64,000 bases of DNA, from contig JAUMIR010000005.1 of NCBI GenBank assembly GCA_030847615.1, forward strand, positions 217,356,645 to 217,420,644, read 5' to 3'. The position numbers were made by a program, and so were the translations under genes. Shown here one piece after another: positions 1 through 14,000 of this stretch. The notes beneath the pieces are model-generated. The model made no database searches and was not told the origin of the DNA. It saw only the letters and a list, made by a program, of their open reading frames with translations. Source of the DNA: Gambelia wislizenii (lineage: Eukaryota > Chordata > Lepidosauria > Squamata > Crotaphytidae). Position 1 is the stretch's first letter, and each line of letters begins with the position of its first letter.

Positions 1-254
1 TCCTTTGGACGCATTTCATCTTGTCAATGTCCTTTGTAAACTGTGAATTGGAAACAGTATTTAGGTCTTTTTTTAAAAATAAGCCTTTATCAAAATTTGA
101 AAACGTCTTTACATTCAATATGGAAAGAACAAGAGATTTTAAAAAACTGAAGTGGTCATTCACATGGAAGGGGTTAAAAATGTGGATGAAATTCAGACTA
201 TTTTTGACCCAGAGCTGTGGCACATGAAATTTGGGCTACTCTGGCCCAGATTTA
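1..254. other. no gene recognised
   Basis: AT-rich unique-looking sequence before the repeat cluster. It probably belongs to the SLC23A4 intron or 5' region, but no upstream exon of that gene was recognised here. Confidence 0.4.
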
Positions 255-1010
255 AGCACCACACCTCTGGCCAAAGCCCAGATATGTATCTGCCTTACTT
301 GCTGTCAGCAGCTTCAAGGAGACTGGCTACTGCTGGGCCTTTGTTTTTCAGAGAGATCAGAGGAGTAATTGTGTGTTGGAAAAGCAAAGCCTCAACAGTA
401 GCCTCTCTCTCTGAAGCCAGAATGGGTGGCTAGCCTATCTATGGGGATGGGCGGGTGCTGCCCATTCTGGCTTCAGAAAGAACAACTGCTGCTGAGGTTT
501 TGCTTTCATGGAGGGGTAATGAGCTTTGTGACAGCAAAGCCTCAGTGGTAGCTGCTCTCTCTGAAGCCAGAACAGGTGGCTTACTCTTGATGTGTGCACA
601 CGTTCTGCCTTCAAACCAGGTGAGTCTTGGTGGCGCTTTGCTTTTCCCAGGCAATTGTGTGCTGGAAAAACAAAGTGCAAGTGGGACTTGCCTGATCTGA
701 AGGCAGAACACACACACACACCATTTCAAGTAAGCCACCCATTTTGGCTTTAGAGAAGGTGACTACCTCTGGGGCTTTGATTTTCCAGCACACAGTCATC
801 TGGGAAAAGTAAAGACCAGTGGGAGTCACCTCTCTGAAGACAGATTGGATGGCTACTATGGGGGCTTTGCTTTTCCCAGGGTCGATTGTGCACCAGAGGG
901 CTATTGTGTGCTGGAAAAGCAAAGCACCAGGGGTAGTCACCTGCTCTGAAGCCAAAATGGGCAGCTGGTCATGGGATGGCGGGGCTCACCAGAGTTCTGA
1001 CCTCAGAGAG
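255..1010. repeat. cluster of alternating inverted ~70-bp units
   Basis: A unit built from TGTGTGCTGGAAAAGCAAAG ... CTCTGAAGCCAGAATGGGTG recurs at least five times, in both orientations (for example near 370-430, 455-500 inverted, 520-580, 735-800 inverted, 850-880 inverted, 905-965). Units face each other, so the block can fold into several alternative hairpins. Open frames on both strands here come from the repeat. It looks like a decayed foldback element expanded in place; I do not recognise the family. Confidence 0.7.
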
Positions 1011-1116
1011 AGCGACTACCATTCGGGCTCTGCCTTTGGAATGAGAAGTGGCACTGAGGAGGAGAAAAATGGCAGCATTCCAGGCAGCACTTGTCCTTCC
1101 TCTCCTCCCCATACAC

Positions 1117-1147
<31 letters not shown>
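1117..1147. repeat. (ATA)n microsatellite
   Basis: About ten uninterrupted ATA/AAT triplets. It encodes poly-Ile or poly-Tyr in artefactual frames. Confidence 0.95.
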
Positions 1148-2221
1148 TTTATACACCTTGAATCCAGAGCAGATGCATTGATCACATGGCAGCTTTGTCC
1201 AGAGTTTCAAGCAAACTCCGGAGAAAACCATGGTTTTCTAAAACCTGGATTAAGGGGGTATTCCCCGAGTCTGGTGAAAATAGGGCCATATGTCATGTGC
1301 CCTTTTCACACCAGATTCAGGGAAAAGGCTCCACGTTGTATGGCATTATCAGGCCAGATTCAGGGGGAATTTGAGTTTTTTAATAGTGTGAATGCCCCCT
1401 GAATGTAGGAGAAATCTAGCTGACAGATTCATCTATCCAGGCCCAGAGCTTTGAGAATTTAATTTTTCAAAGACTAGGGAGATTTTCAGACGCCTCTTTC
1501 AGTGTCTTGCCACGCAAGCAGCCTCCGGAGCAGTAACGAGGCTGCTGTGTGGCAAGGGGTCCATTTTGGACGACGCCGTTTCTCTCTCAGCGTTGTCCGT
1601 GAGTGTTGCGGCTAGCATTGGAGGCGGCCACGCTGTTTTTCACTCACGGAAGTTGTCACTCACTCACGGTAGTGGAGATTGGCCAATGGTTGCTAGCCAG
1701 TTAATAGCCCTCACAGTAGCTTTTAGTGTGGTGATAGAAAGTACCTGTGTTTCCCTCAGATTCTGAAAGGCATAATTTACAGCCCTATAACACAAAGGGC
1801 TGGGGGAAACTGTTCCATTGGCTAGTATTTTTTTAGTCCACTGATATGTGTGGCTGCTGAACAAAACAGCAACATCTGTCCATGTAATGGAAGGTTAGAG
1901 ATGGGAAAGATAACTTTTTCAGTAAGCCTGTTTTCTTCCACACCCAAAACACCTTTATGAATGCCTCAGATGTAACCTTTGATTTATGGAGGATGCTAAT
2001 AGATGCTAATGAATGCCTTCAGTAGAAACATGTCTCTTACTGTTTCCAGTAGAATCTGTGAGCCCCAGTGTACAAAATATTTCATGGGCTATTAGAGCAG
2101 AACGACACTCAGGCCGTCCACTATCTTCAGAGTCTCGCATGGTTCTGATGTTCCAGCATGCAAGCATCAGTTTATTTACACCTTTGGAGGCTGGTGTGCG
2201 CCGTTGTTTCTTTGCCTTGGT

Positions 2222-2620
2222 TTGACCTCATGAGAACACAGCTGTGCTGGGCAGGGCATGTTTCTAGGATGGAGGTCCATTGCCTCCCCAAAATAGTATT
2301 CTATGGTGAACTCGCCATGGGTCAGCGTAAGAGGGGCGCTCCAAAAAAGCGATACAAGGACTCCCTGAAACAACACCTCAGGCTCAGCCAAATTGATCAC
2401 CAACAATGGTCCACCCTGGCCTCAGATCGGGAGGCATGGAGACTCACTATCCACAATGCTGCAGCCTTATTTGAGAACTCACGCCGAACAAGTCTTGAAG
2501 AGAAACGACAACGCAGAAAAAATCACAACCCGGAAACATCACCCAAGAAGACCTTCTGCTGTGCTTTCTGCAACCGGACTTGTTGTTGTATGTGGGGAAA
2601 TAATCATTGTAATGTAAAAG
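2222..2620 (+). mobile_element. non-LTR retrotransposon ORF2 C-terminal fragment
   Basis: The open frame reads CWAGHVSRMEVHCLPKIVFY, then GELAMGQRKRGAPKKRYKDS, QWSTLASDREAWR and a C-terminal Cys cluster CAFCNRTC. This is the end of the LINE protein after the reverse transcriptase: the GHV.RM..xRLPK, KKRYKD and W..LAxDR..WR blocks, then a zinc-finger-like tail. Only the last part of the protein remains and the stop is intact, so it is a 5'-truncated dead copy on the plus strand. Confidence 0.8.
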
Positions 2621-4113
2621 CAATCTTGTGTACCTCATTCACAATCTTAGATAAGTCTAGGGTTTTTCCCTGCATGCATTTTGTTCTCCCAAAATTCCCT
2701 TCTCTTACTTCACTGGGCACTTCTTGCCAACTAGAAGTGCTGGATGATTCACACATGACCTAATTTGAATTTTATTGCTTTTGTGTGACTTGCTTTTCTT
2801 CTGAATCTGACTCTCCATGAGAATGGAGGCATCCTAAGTTTTCCTGTAACCATGCCATGATGCATCGGAACCCAGCCAAGGCTGGTGAGTCTTTCCTACC
2901 CATTCTTAGTCAGTTTAGGGACCTTTTCTTATGTTTGTTTTAGTATGTAGATTGAGACTGATATACCTTCAGTAAACTTTGTTTTGCATTTTAAACTGAC
3001 TCCTTTGTTTTGTAATGAGTCTAATTTAACTGGGTGATCCCAGATCTCTGAATACACTTTCAAATGATAATAGAGCTTAAGTCTTCTTCTTAATCGCACT
3101 CTGCATAAAGCGTGAAGTCAAATGTGACTGAATGATTTTACCTTTTTAAAAAGGAGATAATTCTTGTTGTTTTTAAAGGACTAGATCCTGCAATTTTATT
3201 TTTAGACTCATTACCTTCCTACACTTGTCTATCTCGGATTGGTCTTTTTAGTCATCAGCGCGCTTGCAGAAAGCGTGGGATGAGTCCTTCCTGAATCTTC
3301 GTTTGTGAAGAGAAGCCAGAGAGTGTACAAAATAAAACATTAAAATGCCTTCAGGCCTATAATTTGAAATCATCATGTTTGCAAACGTGTTTAAAACAGT
3401 AATCCATGATGGGCCAATAAAAAGATATGGCGGTCTAATAGTTCCAGCTGACCAGTGGAGTTAGTGCATTAGAGAACTATAAAAACTGAGGTGGATTCAA
3501 GGCAGGAAAGGTGCAGCATTAAGTGTCCCAGATCCTTTCTTCTACCTCGCCCTATACAACCTTGAATCTATTTCCCCTTCCCAATTTGGTGCCTCCAGAT
3601 TACAACTCCCATCAATCCCAGCACACATGCCTGTGCTGGCTGCAGATGATTGGGGTAGCACATCTGGACAGTGTGATGTTGGGGAAGATTGCCTTAGACT
3701 TTAGAATATGCACAATAGCAGCTCTTATTTGCAACTTTTTTATCTTGCAGTAAAAGCTTTTCATATTATGAAGGAGAGATTACTGTTCACAGATTATCTG
3801 ACACCTCTGAACAACGAAACTTTCACATTCCCTTCTGGCTTGCAATGCGCCCTAAGGAGAGGGCAAGTTGCTGTAGAGAATTAAGGCAGTTCTTATGTGT
3901 TACTACTGGTTGGGGGATTCTGCGAGTCACAGTCCAACATTACTGGAGGACAACAGGTGGGGGGCTGAGTGCTGTCAAGCTTTCTGCCACTTTCAGAGCT
4001 AGGTGTATGGAGAGCATGTAGGTGTAATTTCAACCATGGCTACCTGCAGGTCTACTTTCCAGCACCTTGTATATGTGAAAAACTGAATACATATGTGATT
4101 CCAAGGAGAGCCA

Positions 4114-4250
4114 GGGCAAGTCACACATTCTCAGCTTTAGAGGAAGGCAAAGGCAAACCCCCTTGGAACAAATATCAGCAAGAAACCCCCATAATCGGTT
4201 CAGTTTAGGGTCGTCATAAGTTGGAAACAACTTGAAGGCACACAACAACA
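4114..4250 (+). mobile_element. SINE with AAC tail, 5' truncated
   Basis: Matches the 3' two thirds of the full SINE at 7492-7727: GGCAAGTCACAC, GAGGAAGGCAAAGGCAAAC, then ACTTGAAGGCACACAACAAC. Confidence 0.85.
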
Positions 4251-4877
4251 CCTATGTGATTCTTTCACATATTTTCTTCCCCACTTTTCTCCTCTGTGTG
4301 CTTGGTCTCTCTCCCACCCCACCCGCAAAGTGTGTATTTGTGTTAAGACATTAATGATGTCTGAAGCCAGTATTTTTCAGAAGGGGGAAACAAGAGTCAA
4401 GGAATGTTTTTCAGGACATATAAAAATAAGGAGTAAGATTACCTTCTCAGAAGTTCTTGGACAACATATTTTTGTTTGTTGTTGACAAGGCTGGGGTCCA
4501 TCAGTCTTATGGGTTGCATTTTTTCTCTCGTTCTGGTATAATACTTCCTTTTAGTATATCATTCTTGACCTCTGCGAAAATCAATTTCTCTCCCTCCTTT
4601 TCCCCCTCCCCTTTCACTTTATCTTATCACTGGACCACCTTAAGGGTATAACATACTGATGAAGACCAGTGATGACAGTTGTATTCAGTGCATCCGGAGA
4701 CCGCCAGGTTAGGGAAAGCTGTAACTATGCTATTTCTTGGGTGTCAATGACTTCAAAGATGAAGGTAGCTGTTGTGTTTGCATTAATGTGTAGTCTACCT
4801 TGTTCAGGAAAACCTACAAAGTTCCTTCAATTGAACCATATAATTTCTTCCTCACCACCATTCTGTCCTCAACACAG

Positions 4878-5037
4878 GCTACCAATCCTACAAGGAGGAA
4901 CATTTGCCTTCTTAACTCCTACACTGGCCATGCTCAATCTCCCCAAATGGAAGTGCCCTCCTTGGACCCAAAATGCTACTTTGGTGGATGCTGCTTCTTC
5001 AGAATTTATTGAGGTCTGGCAGACACGAATGCGAGAG
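4878..5037 (+). CDS. SLC23A4: SLC23A4 exon a (first one recognised)
   Basis: Acceptor AACACAG before 4878 and donor GTAATC after 5037. The first base completes an Arg codon, then 53 codons, ending in phase 0. It reads [20 protein letters not shown] and then KWKCPPW, the counterpart of the RLPLFQ...WKCPP segment of SVCT1. It contains an N-glycosylation sequon (Asn-Ala-Thr) in the loop where the family carries sugars. The exon ends with the MRE residues that precede the conserved QGAIM of the next exon. Confidence 0.9.
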
Positions 5038-8000
5038 GTAATCTACTGAGGATACATGGCTTAAAAAATGAGTATCTTAAAACTTAAAAATGGAATATCC
5101 CAAGCTTAGAAACATTGTTGATAGGATTAAAGTACAGTAGACTCTAATCCTGTTAACTGTCTTTTGTCCGCTCCTTATGTTATATACTCCATTTGCAACT
5201 TAGGGCTTGTCTACATTGGCCAGAATACTCTGCCTTCTAGCTGGAGTATTCTGGCCCCGGTTGGCCCAGGTCCCCCCATTACCATGACGAAACAGGCAGA
5301 AGTCTGCATGCACATGCTGGCCTGTATCAATGCATGCCTCCGCTGCTGTCGTGCGTTGCACTCTGAAGGTGGGAAGGAGGCCCTCAGCATGTGATCAGCA
5401 CTGGTCACATGCAGGGGCCTTTATCATATGCTTGGGGGGGGGTCCTTCCCAGCTTCAGAGTGACACCAGCAGTGTTGATACTGGTGTCCAGTGATACAGG
5501 CCCGCATGCAGGTATAGACTCCTGCATTCCTGTGCTAGGCCCATCCAGGTTTCACCACATGATGTGGGTTTTCCCTGACATCACCAGGACTATCCAGAGG
5601 TGAAACGGGGGCAAGAGTCCTGCATCATTTGGACTGCAGGGCTCCAACACAGGGGGAAGCTGGGATAAATTGCCTGTCTAGACAAGCCTCTGGAGGGAAA
5701 GATTCAGATTAAAATAAACCCCAATGAAATTATAACTTTTTCCATACCTGTTGTTCCAGTTGCAGGGAGCAATAATGATTGCCTCTTGTTTCCAAATTTT
5801 CGTCGGCTTCTCTGGCCTCATTGGATTTTTGATGAGGTTCATTGGCCCATTGACCATTGCACCGACTATCTCCTTGGTGGCCCTGCCTCTCTTTGTCTCA
5901 GCGGGTGAAGAGGCAGGACAGCACTGGGGCGTAGCAGCCATGTAAGTTTTACCTCCTTGTATTGATAAAACTATTGTGATACAAACAAAGATTGTAATGG
6001 AATACCTCATTTTGCAAGGATCTATAGCCCTTAACCCCTTGCTGGTGGTTGTGTATTTTCAGCTGGGGTGCATTAAAGTATAATGTGTGTTGTGGTAAGT
6101 GTGATTAAATTAAGAATGTTCATAAATACTTGTGAGTCAGCCACATAAATAAATTGTGTACACTACAAAGAACGTGCATAGTTTCCAATTAATTTGGGGA
6201 AATGTGCACAGATTCTCAGTTCAAGGAGCTTATTTTGTAAATTACAGTCAGTATTGAAAATGAAACTATATATATCAACTAGAAAATGTAAAACAGTACA
6301 TCTTATTTGTTAATTTATATCCTGTGTTCTTCCCAATAGTGGGACTCAAGGCCGCTTCCAATGAATTAATACAATATAGATTGAAACTATACAAAAACAT
6401 CAATAAAAAGTATAAATATAAAAGTTACTTAGGAGACAATTCAGCAATTTATAAAGTTAAAAGCATTAACATTCATTAAAGAACTATATTTGGTTGTTGT
6501 TGTTGCTGATGTTGTTGTTGTTGTGTGCCTTCAAGTCGTTTCCAACTTATGGCGACCCTAAAGTGACCCTATCCCAGGGTTTTTACAGATTGCAAAATAG
6601 CATAGCACACCACTAAAGGCCCATCACAGTCATTTTCTAATAGCCTGTCAGCATAATAACGTTTGACTTGCCAGCAGAAGGAGAGCAAGGAGGGGACCAT
6701 CCTGGTTTCTCTGGGGAAGTTACAAAGTCTGGGAGCAGCCACCAAGAAGGCCCTCTCCCTTGTTCCCACCAAACAAGCCTGAAAAGGTGGTGGGACAGAG
6801 AGAAATGCCTCTCCTGAAGATCTTAGAGCTCAAATGAGATCATATTGAACCCATTCCTGGTTTAATATTCCTAGATTGCATTACTTTTGGGAAACATATC
6901 TTTTCCCTCATTGAAAATAATGACGTTGACACTGAAATTCATCAGCAACTATGCTGGCTCCATGGTCCTTCCACACCAGTGTTCTATAAAACAACAGATC
7001 AGAGCAAGATATCATTAAGCCTACAAACACTTTTTAGAAGATCACTACAAATATTATTGGGTCAGTATGGTTTGTCATGGCAGGATGAGCTCATTTTTTG
7101 CAATCTGTGTAGAAACTATGTAGGCCAAACATGAAATTTCCTATTTATGCTGCCAGTTCCTATATATAGTGGGCTCTTGGTATTCAGTGGGATTTGGTTC
7201 CAGGATCCCCCGTGTATACCAAAATCCATGGATGTTCAAGTCCCATGGTATACAATGGCACACTAAAGTGGTGTACTTTATGTAAAATGGCAAACAACAA
7301 GATTTGCTTTACAGTTTTTTTGGGGGGGGTATTTTCAATCCATGGATGGTTGAATCCATGGATAAAGAATTTGTGGACACAGAGGGCTGACTGTATTCCT
7401 TACGGCTCCATTTTAATGTACATAATCATAACCACACAGCAACCTCAGCATATGGTTAATATGTACATGTAGTATCTACATGAGAGCCAGTGTGGTGTAG
7501 TAGTTTGAGCATTGGACTATGACTCTGGAGACCAGGTTTCAAATCCCTGCTCTGCCATGGAAACCCACTGAGTGACCCTGGGCAAGTCACACTCTCTCAG
7601 CCTCAGAGGAAGGCAAAGGCAAGTCCCCACTGAACAAATCTTGCCAAGAAAACCCCATGATAGGGGTCATCTTAGGGTTGCCATAAGTAAAAAACAACTT
7701 GAAGGCACACAACAGCAACAGCAACAAGAAGTAACTACATTTTTTAAAGACAGGCTATTGGGCAATATAAAAGTGAAAGGAAAAAAATGAACAAAAAACT
7801 TTTTAAAAAACCCCATCTGTCTACATTAAGTCAGAAGCCACTCACAACATACTGTGAACCTCTAAATTTGAGTAAAAATTAAGCAAACATTAGAGGTGAG
7901 CATTGCCTTTTGTTTAGTTTTATGCCTATATTTGAATAAATTCTCCAAGGCATTAGGTATGCTAAATCTGTTTCCCCTGTTCTCCAGAGTTTTAAAAATT

Positions 8001-11000
8001 AGCTTATTCATCAATTTCCAAACAGTGAATAAAACACTCACACTGCTAGAAACAAAGCACACTGCTGTTTGTTTGTTTTTATCCTGCTTTACTGTCACAA
8101 GACAGACAAAAGAGGCTCACAAGATTAAAAACAGTCAGCATAATCAAGCATCACAGTAATCATGTAAAGTGCATGCAGAACACATGCAACACCAGTAGCT
8201 TAATGCGCAGTCAATTCCTTTGCATCTCTATCAAGAAAAAAAGCCAGCTGTATTGAGTTCCATGGGGCTTACTCTCAGGTAAATGTACAAAAGATTACAG
8301 TCTAAAGCAAATGACCCAGTAAGATCAAATGTGTGTAAATGATTATAACTTCTATTGAGGTATGTGGGATTTAGAGGTTTATAAGTAGATTTGGAATCGT
8401 TAAGGCCTCACTTGAATTACCTGGATCCTTTACAATAGTGTGAAAAACCCAGTTATGACAAAGTAGGTTTAATAAGAACACTATGCTCTGATTTCTGAAT
8501 AACTGCATAATGCAAGTACCCAAGTTGGCCTCAATATTAGCATTAGTCCTTATGTAAGTGTTACCTTGTGAATCAAGTTATCCAAGTTGACCTAAAACAT
8601 TGTGATTTTTCTTTCTTTCTCTCTTTCTTTTATTTTTGCCACCTTAGAACAGTTTTCTTCATAGTTCTATTCTCTCAGTACTTGAAAAATGTGCCTGTTC
8701 CAGTGCCTTCTTATGAGAAAAGCAAGAAATTCCATTTCTCTAAGATCTACCTCTTCCAGATCTTCCCAGTAAGTTGTGTCTTTTGGAGTTTGCTTGGTTA
8801 GTAAATTGACCACAGCAGGTAGACTATGACTAAAATGAATCAAATTTGTGTTTAATTTTAATCAGTCCCCCAACAAATACTAATCAGTCCTTTGGAGCCA
8901 ATTAGATGTCATGTCAACCTACCATTTCCAGACAGATGTTTTCATGTTTTTTTGTTTTGCTTCATTTGTTTCAAACTTTGTGCGTGAAGAGATAATGATG
9001 TAGCCACACAGCATACTTACCACAGTTTCAAACCATGTTAAATAGCACAATTCCATCCTCTGGAATCCTGGGATTTGTAGTTTGATGAGGTATTTTTGAA
9101 TTCTCTAGTGCTGTCCCCTGAACTACAGTATTGGAGCTCTCTTGCTGAGAATGGTAAGTATCTCCCAAAACTACAAATCCCAGGATTCCAAAAGACAGTG
9201 CCATGGCAGTTGAAGTATCAGTTGTGTAGTGTGGGCACACCCATAATTGTAAGAACTATGTTAAAGTTTCACCCTTTTGATGCAATCAAGCTTCACCCCA
9301 GATGGTATGTTTTCCTTTTTATATACCAGTCAAAACAGAAATGATGGGAATACTGGTGACAGTTCTGTTCCTCATTATGAGATTAAGGGACTGGGCTCAG
9401 GAATTAAAATACCTTTCCAGTTAATGGGACTCGGAATCCCATGGGGAGAAAGCTAGCAATTGGGAGGAAACAACCTCCAGCATCCTGGTATGGAGAGGGA
9501 TTTTTCCTCTCTGTATCCCTCATTTTTGTCTATAACAAAATCTCCTCCTCAGAGCAGCCCCCCCCCCGCCATTCATATTATTTAGTTGGGCATGTTGGTC
9601 TTTAAAATGCAGTACAGTGGAAATAAGTTCTTTTAGGTACATGAAAAGAGAAGGTATATAGTAACTGGAGCAGCAGGACTTGAGCTGTAGCACTGCCTTC
9701 TGTGTGGTATTCCCTAGCAGTACCATCTCACTAAAAGAAGCAGATCTCACCAATGGATAGCTGTGAGCTGGATACCTTGAGAGAACTGATCATCAGTGTT
9801 TAACCAAGATGCTGTTGACCAATCTGTTGTGTGAGGTGGTTGAATGCAGGATATGCAGACCATATTGGATATCCTACAGATTAATGCAATAGCAAATGTG
9901 ACCTCAGGTTGGAACTGTGCACTAGCACGCTCCTTCCTTTTCTGACATCAGGACACTGAACATTTCCTTGCCCCTGCTCCATATCAGCATTGTGCCAATT
10001 CCTTGTTATGAGCCATTGTACACTTTGTAGTCAAGCTTCCTGAAGATTAGTAAAAAAAATGGACCATAAAAGTTTTTGTGTCCCCTATAAATGGCACAGA
10101 ATTATCATGTACAGAAATTCCAAGATAATAGATAAGACTTCATGATACAGTTGAGAACTGTGTATATCTAGGATGGGGAAAGTCCTGCCTGTTAGCCAGA
10201 AACACCCCCAGCGTGCACCAGGCCCTCTCCCCCAAAACATTTAAACATTTTTTTTTGTTTAAAATGCCCCATACTACCTGGGGGTGAGGTGGGGACCATT
10301 TTGCCACATATCTGCACTGGGCTATTTTAGACCCAAAGGAGGGTCTTTTTAAAAACGTAAAAATGGAAGACAATTTCCAGTTTCTGTCTTCTGGGCCTAA
10401 AACAGCTGGGTGGGATGTAATGAAATTGCTTCCCGTTCCTGGGGGGGGGGAGGGGGGAAGCATTTTGAGCAAAAAATACATATAAGGGCTGTTATGAGTG
10501 CTTAAGTTGGACTTAGAATCTTGTAACTGCTGAGGGTTCAAGTGTATGGTCATAAATGACCAGACATGACCCCAAAACCAATCTTTGTAGCATGGCAACA
10601 CCCCAACCAAAGTTTTTGAGGGCTGCATATCCAGGCGCTTGGAGATGACATTGAGAGAAGTAATTGTGGCAAGACCCTGAGGGGTCTCACCAGCTGCCTG
10701 TTCTTGGCACACCCTGTGACCAGGAGAGCTCTGCAGACATCATTCCCAGCAAACTATTCTGCAGCCCCTCAAAAACATTTTGGTCAGGCTGCTACCAGGC
10801 TGCAAAGATAGGATTTTGGGGGGATGGAAGGGAGGTGGCCTCATCAGACATAACGATGACAATGGAGTTCCATCATTGTTACATTGGCAATGCAGGCTCT
10901 TACCCAAGTTTTCTATGGGGGCATGGGGAAATGGCAGTCGTCCAATACCCTGTGGGGAGCCCATGTGCCTCCCCCATTCCCTGGCAGTTGTCCACCTCCA

Positions 11001-14000
11001 TCAATGCTACTACAATATTTCTTTGGTGCACCTTATTGATGTAGTGGACACCTTGTTGAATTATACAAAAGAGTGGTCTACCTAAAGAAATGAATCTAGC
11101 TGCTAACAAACTTTCCTTGTCTTCTGTAACTCTCTAGGTTCTCTTTGGCCTTATACTTACCTGGCTTATATGTCTAGTCCTCACCATCACCAATGTCTTT
11201 CCTACGGACTCTAGTGCGTATGGCTATTCTGCTCGGACTGACAGCAAAGGTGATGTTCTGACCAAGGCACCCTGGTTTCGGTTTCCTTACCCAGGTAAGG
11301 AATGTCCACACTATACCCACACTATAACATCATTGATGTTTCCTACCAAATTAGTATAAATAAATTGCTTGATACCCTTTATCTTGGAATTGATATCTGA
11401 ACTGGATTTTTAAAAGGTCTTCATTGTTAATGGTCCTGATGACAGTCTATGTAAGGTTGTGGAAAAAGGAAAAATATAATAACTGTCATTTTGCGGTACA
11501 CCACTTCTATTTGTCATGTGATCCATTTAGTTAATTATAGACAAATATGGCTCATCACTTGATGACAACTTCCACTTGGAGCCATTTTAAAGTAGAGAAA
11601 AATCACAGGTTCCTCAAGGTGTACTGGAATGCCTCACCATACACTGACAGCTGAACTACGGAGCTATTAAAGTGGCTTCCTGATGGTGGCTGAACCCTGC
11701 AAAACACTCCTAAATTAGTTGGTAAGCTTACATTTTACCATTCTGTGAACCTTCCAGTCGAAGCATATAATAAGCAAAATCAAGCATATAGAAGGCAATG
11801 TTGGAGTTGGCTCCAATGCTATGCAACATGTTCAGAAACGCATCTCTGATCCACAGTCTCAACACCGGAATTTTCTTTTTTTTCTCCTGTTTGTCATATA
11901 TACAGGTCAATGGGGAGTTCCCACTATTAGCTTGGCTGGGGTTTTTGGCATCATAGCTGGCGTGATCTCATCTATGTTGGAATCTGTGGGAGATTACTAT
12001 GCCTGCGCTCGTTTATCTGGTGCTCCACCTCCTCCCAAGCATGCAATCAACCGTGGAATTGGAGTAGAAGGGATTGGTTGCCTTCTGGCTGGTGCCTGGG
12101 GAACAGGAAATGGCACCACCTCTTACAGTGAAAACGTGGGTGCTTTGGGGATCACCCGGGTAAGTCTGATTTCAATATGAGAAATTTGAATACTTCAATA
12201 GAAAATTGTTAACATTAGTTTTAAAGTAGGGACAAACATCTGCCCTTAAAATGAAACTAGGCCATTTCTTCTTAAACTTTCTGCCTTCCAATTCAACTTG
12301 TCTGCTAAAGAAAACTCTCCACATCTGTCATGGAAACCACGTGCTTTGCAGAGGATTTGGGGAGTATTTTCTAGGGTGCCCATGTTCAATTTTTTGCGGG
12401 GAGAGACTAATCAGGCTACCTGCTGTTAGTTTATCTAAAGAGAGAGAGAATCTCCTATTACCTCCCTGGCCAGTAGTGGTTCAGTGAGCTCAGTGGTCAA
12501 ATGATGGAAGGAAAGGTGTGGTGGGCCTTAATGAAATCCATAAGCCTCCCCAACTCCCTCCCCCAGTTTAACCAAATCATGGTTCCTCTATATAGCTTTC
12601 TGAAAATGGTAGGTAAGGGGGATTTTACAAAAGGTATGGCAGGGGTGGGCTGGAGTCCCTCTGCATCACTGCACTGTATAGACTACCACAAACCTGCTTA
12701 AACCTCTTGGTTTTTTAAAAAGGACTATTAAACTTAAAATTAAGTACTCCTTGTAGGTTTATATCAGAACGCAGAGGATTTTAGCTTCTGTCTATTAAAA
12801 AAAATCACAGCAGTGCCTTTTGCTGTTGCTGTTATGTGCCATTAAGTTGGCTTTGACTTATGGCAACCCTATGAATTAAAGTCGTCCAAGAGCCCCAATT
12901 GTCAACAGACCTGCTCAGGTCTTGTCAACTCAGGGCTGTGGCTTTCTTGACTGAATCAATCCATCTGTAGTGTGGGCCTCCTTTTTTCCTACTGTTGTTT
13001 GTGCAGTAACATGGCAATGTTCTGAAGGCGTTCTCTGTCACATTGAAAGAGTGATGTTCAGTATCTATTACTGTAATGTAGAGAATTCCTGCTGATTAAA
13101 ATGACTCTTGTTGAATAAAAGAGCTACAAACATAGTAACAGAAACCACCTTGTAGCCTGGTCAGATGGAAATCCTATAGAATTACTCCATCCATTAAAAA
13201 AGAGTGCCTGGCCTAGCTATTGAGCTATGTTGTAATCTTACTTGTAAATATGAACATTATCAGAATTGACAGATCTAAAAAATGCCACCCTCCCTGCCCT
13301 TTCTTTTATCTTAAAATCTTCTGTTCCTCCCAACACAGGTAGGGAGCAGAATGGTCATTATTGCTGGTGCCTGTGTTATGCTTTTGACTGGCATATTTGG
13401 GAAGATTGGGGCTGTGTTTGCCAGCATCCCAACACCCATAATCGGAGGAATGTTTTTTGTGATGTTTGGTATCATCACTGCTGTGGGAGTTTCCAATCTG
13501 CAGGTAAGAATTCTACTTTTTTAAAAAAAGGTTTTCTGCTTGGGTGAGAGAAGGGCTGGTCCTACCACTAGGCTGACTGAGGCAGCCACCTCAGGTGGCA
13601 GATGCCAAGGTGGGAGTAGGGTTTAGGTGTTGAAGTTCAGAGCTGAATGACTTGCATGTGTGAATAAGCTATCACAGGTCAGATACTACAGATGAAGTTT
13701 TCATCTCATCTGAAGTCTGCTGACACATAATACTGTATCTTTCAATGAAGGTAAGGCAAGTTCCCTTGTCCAGTTAAGTGGCTGAATTGTAAGACTTGAA
13801 TGATCAACATGCATCAGCTAAAGTTCTTGCATGTGTGAATCAACTCTTGGTTTTCTTAAGCCATTCAGTTAGGTACATAGTTACAGCTGTAAATAGTTTA
13901 TCTGTTAGAGTTGATCAGATCTGTATGTGGTCCAGTACCTGTTCATCAGGTGAAAGCAGGTAAAAATTGTCTTGGGCAATAAATAAAGGTTGTGCAAATT

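Noticed and set aside
1..4877. upstream SLC23A4 exons
   Set aside because: I looked for the GI.TLLQT..G and QH-type membrane segments and their donors; GTGAGT sites near 619 and 2885 follow repeat or non-matching sequence, so none was called.
7492..7560. possible tRNA gene
   Set aside because: Box A/B-like sequence belongs to the head of a SINE repeated at least nine times; no complete cloverleaf.
10140..10712. 190-codon minus-strand open frame in an SLC23A4 intron
   Set aside because: Composition is not protein-like, it lies inside the intron 8769-11137 and matches no family that I recognise.
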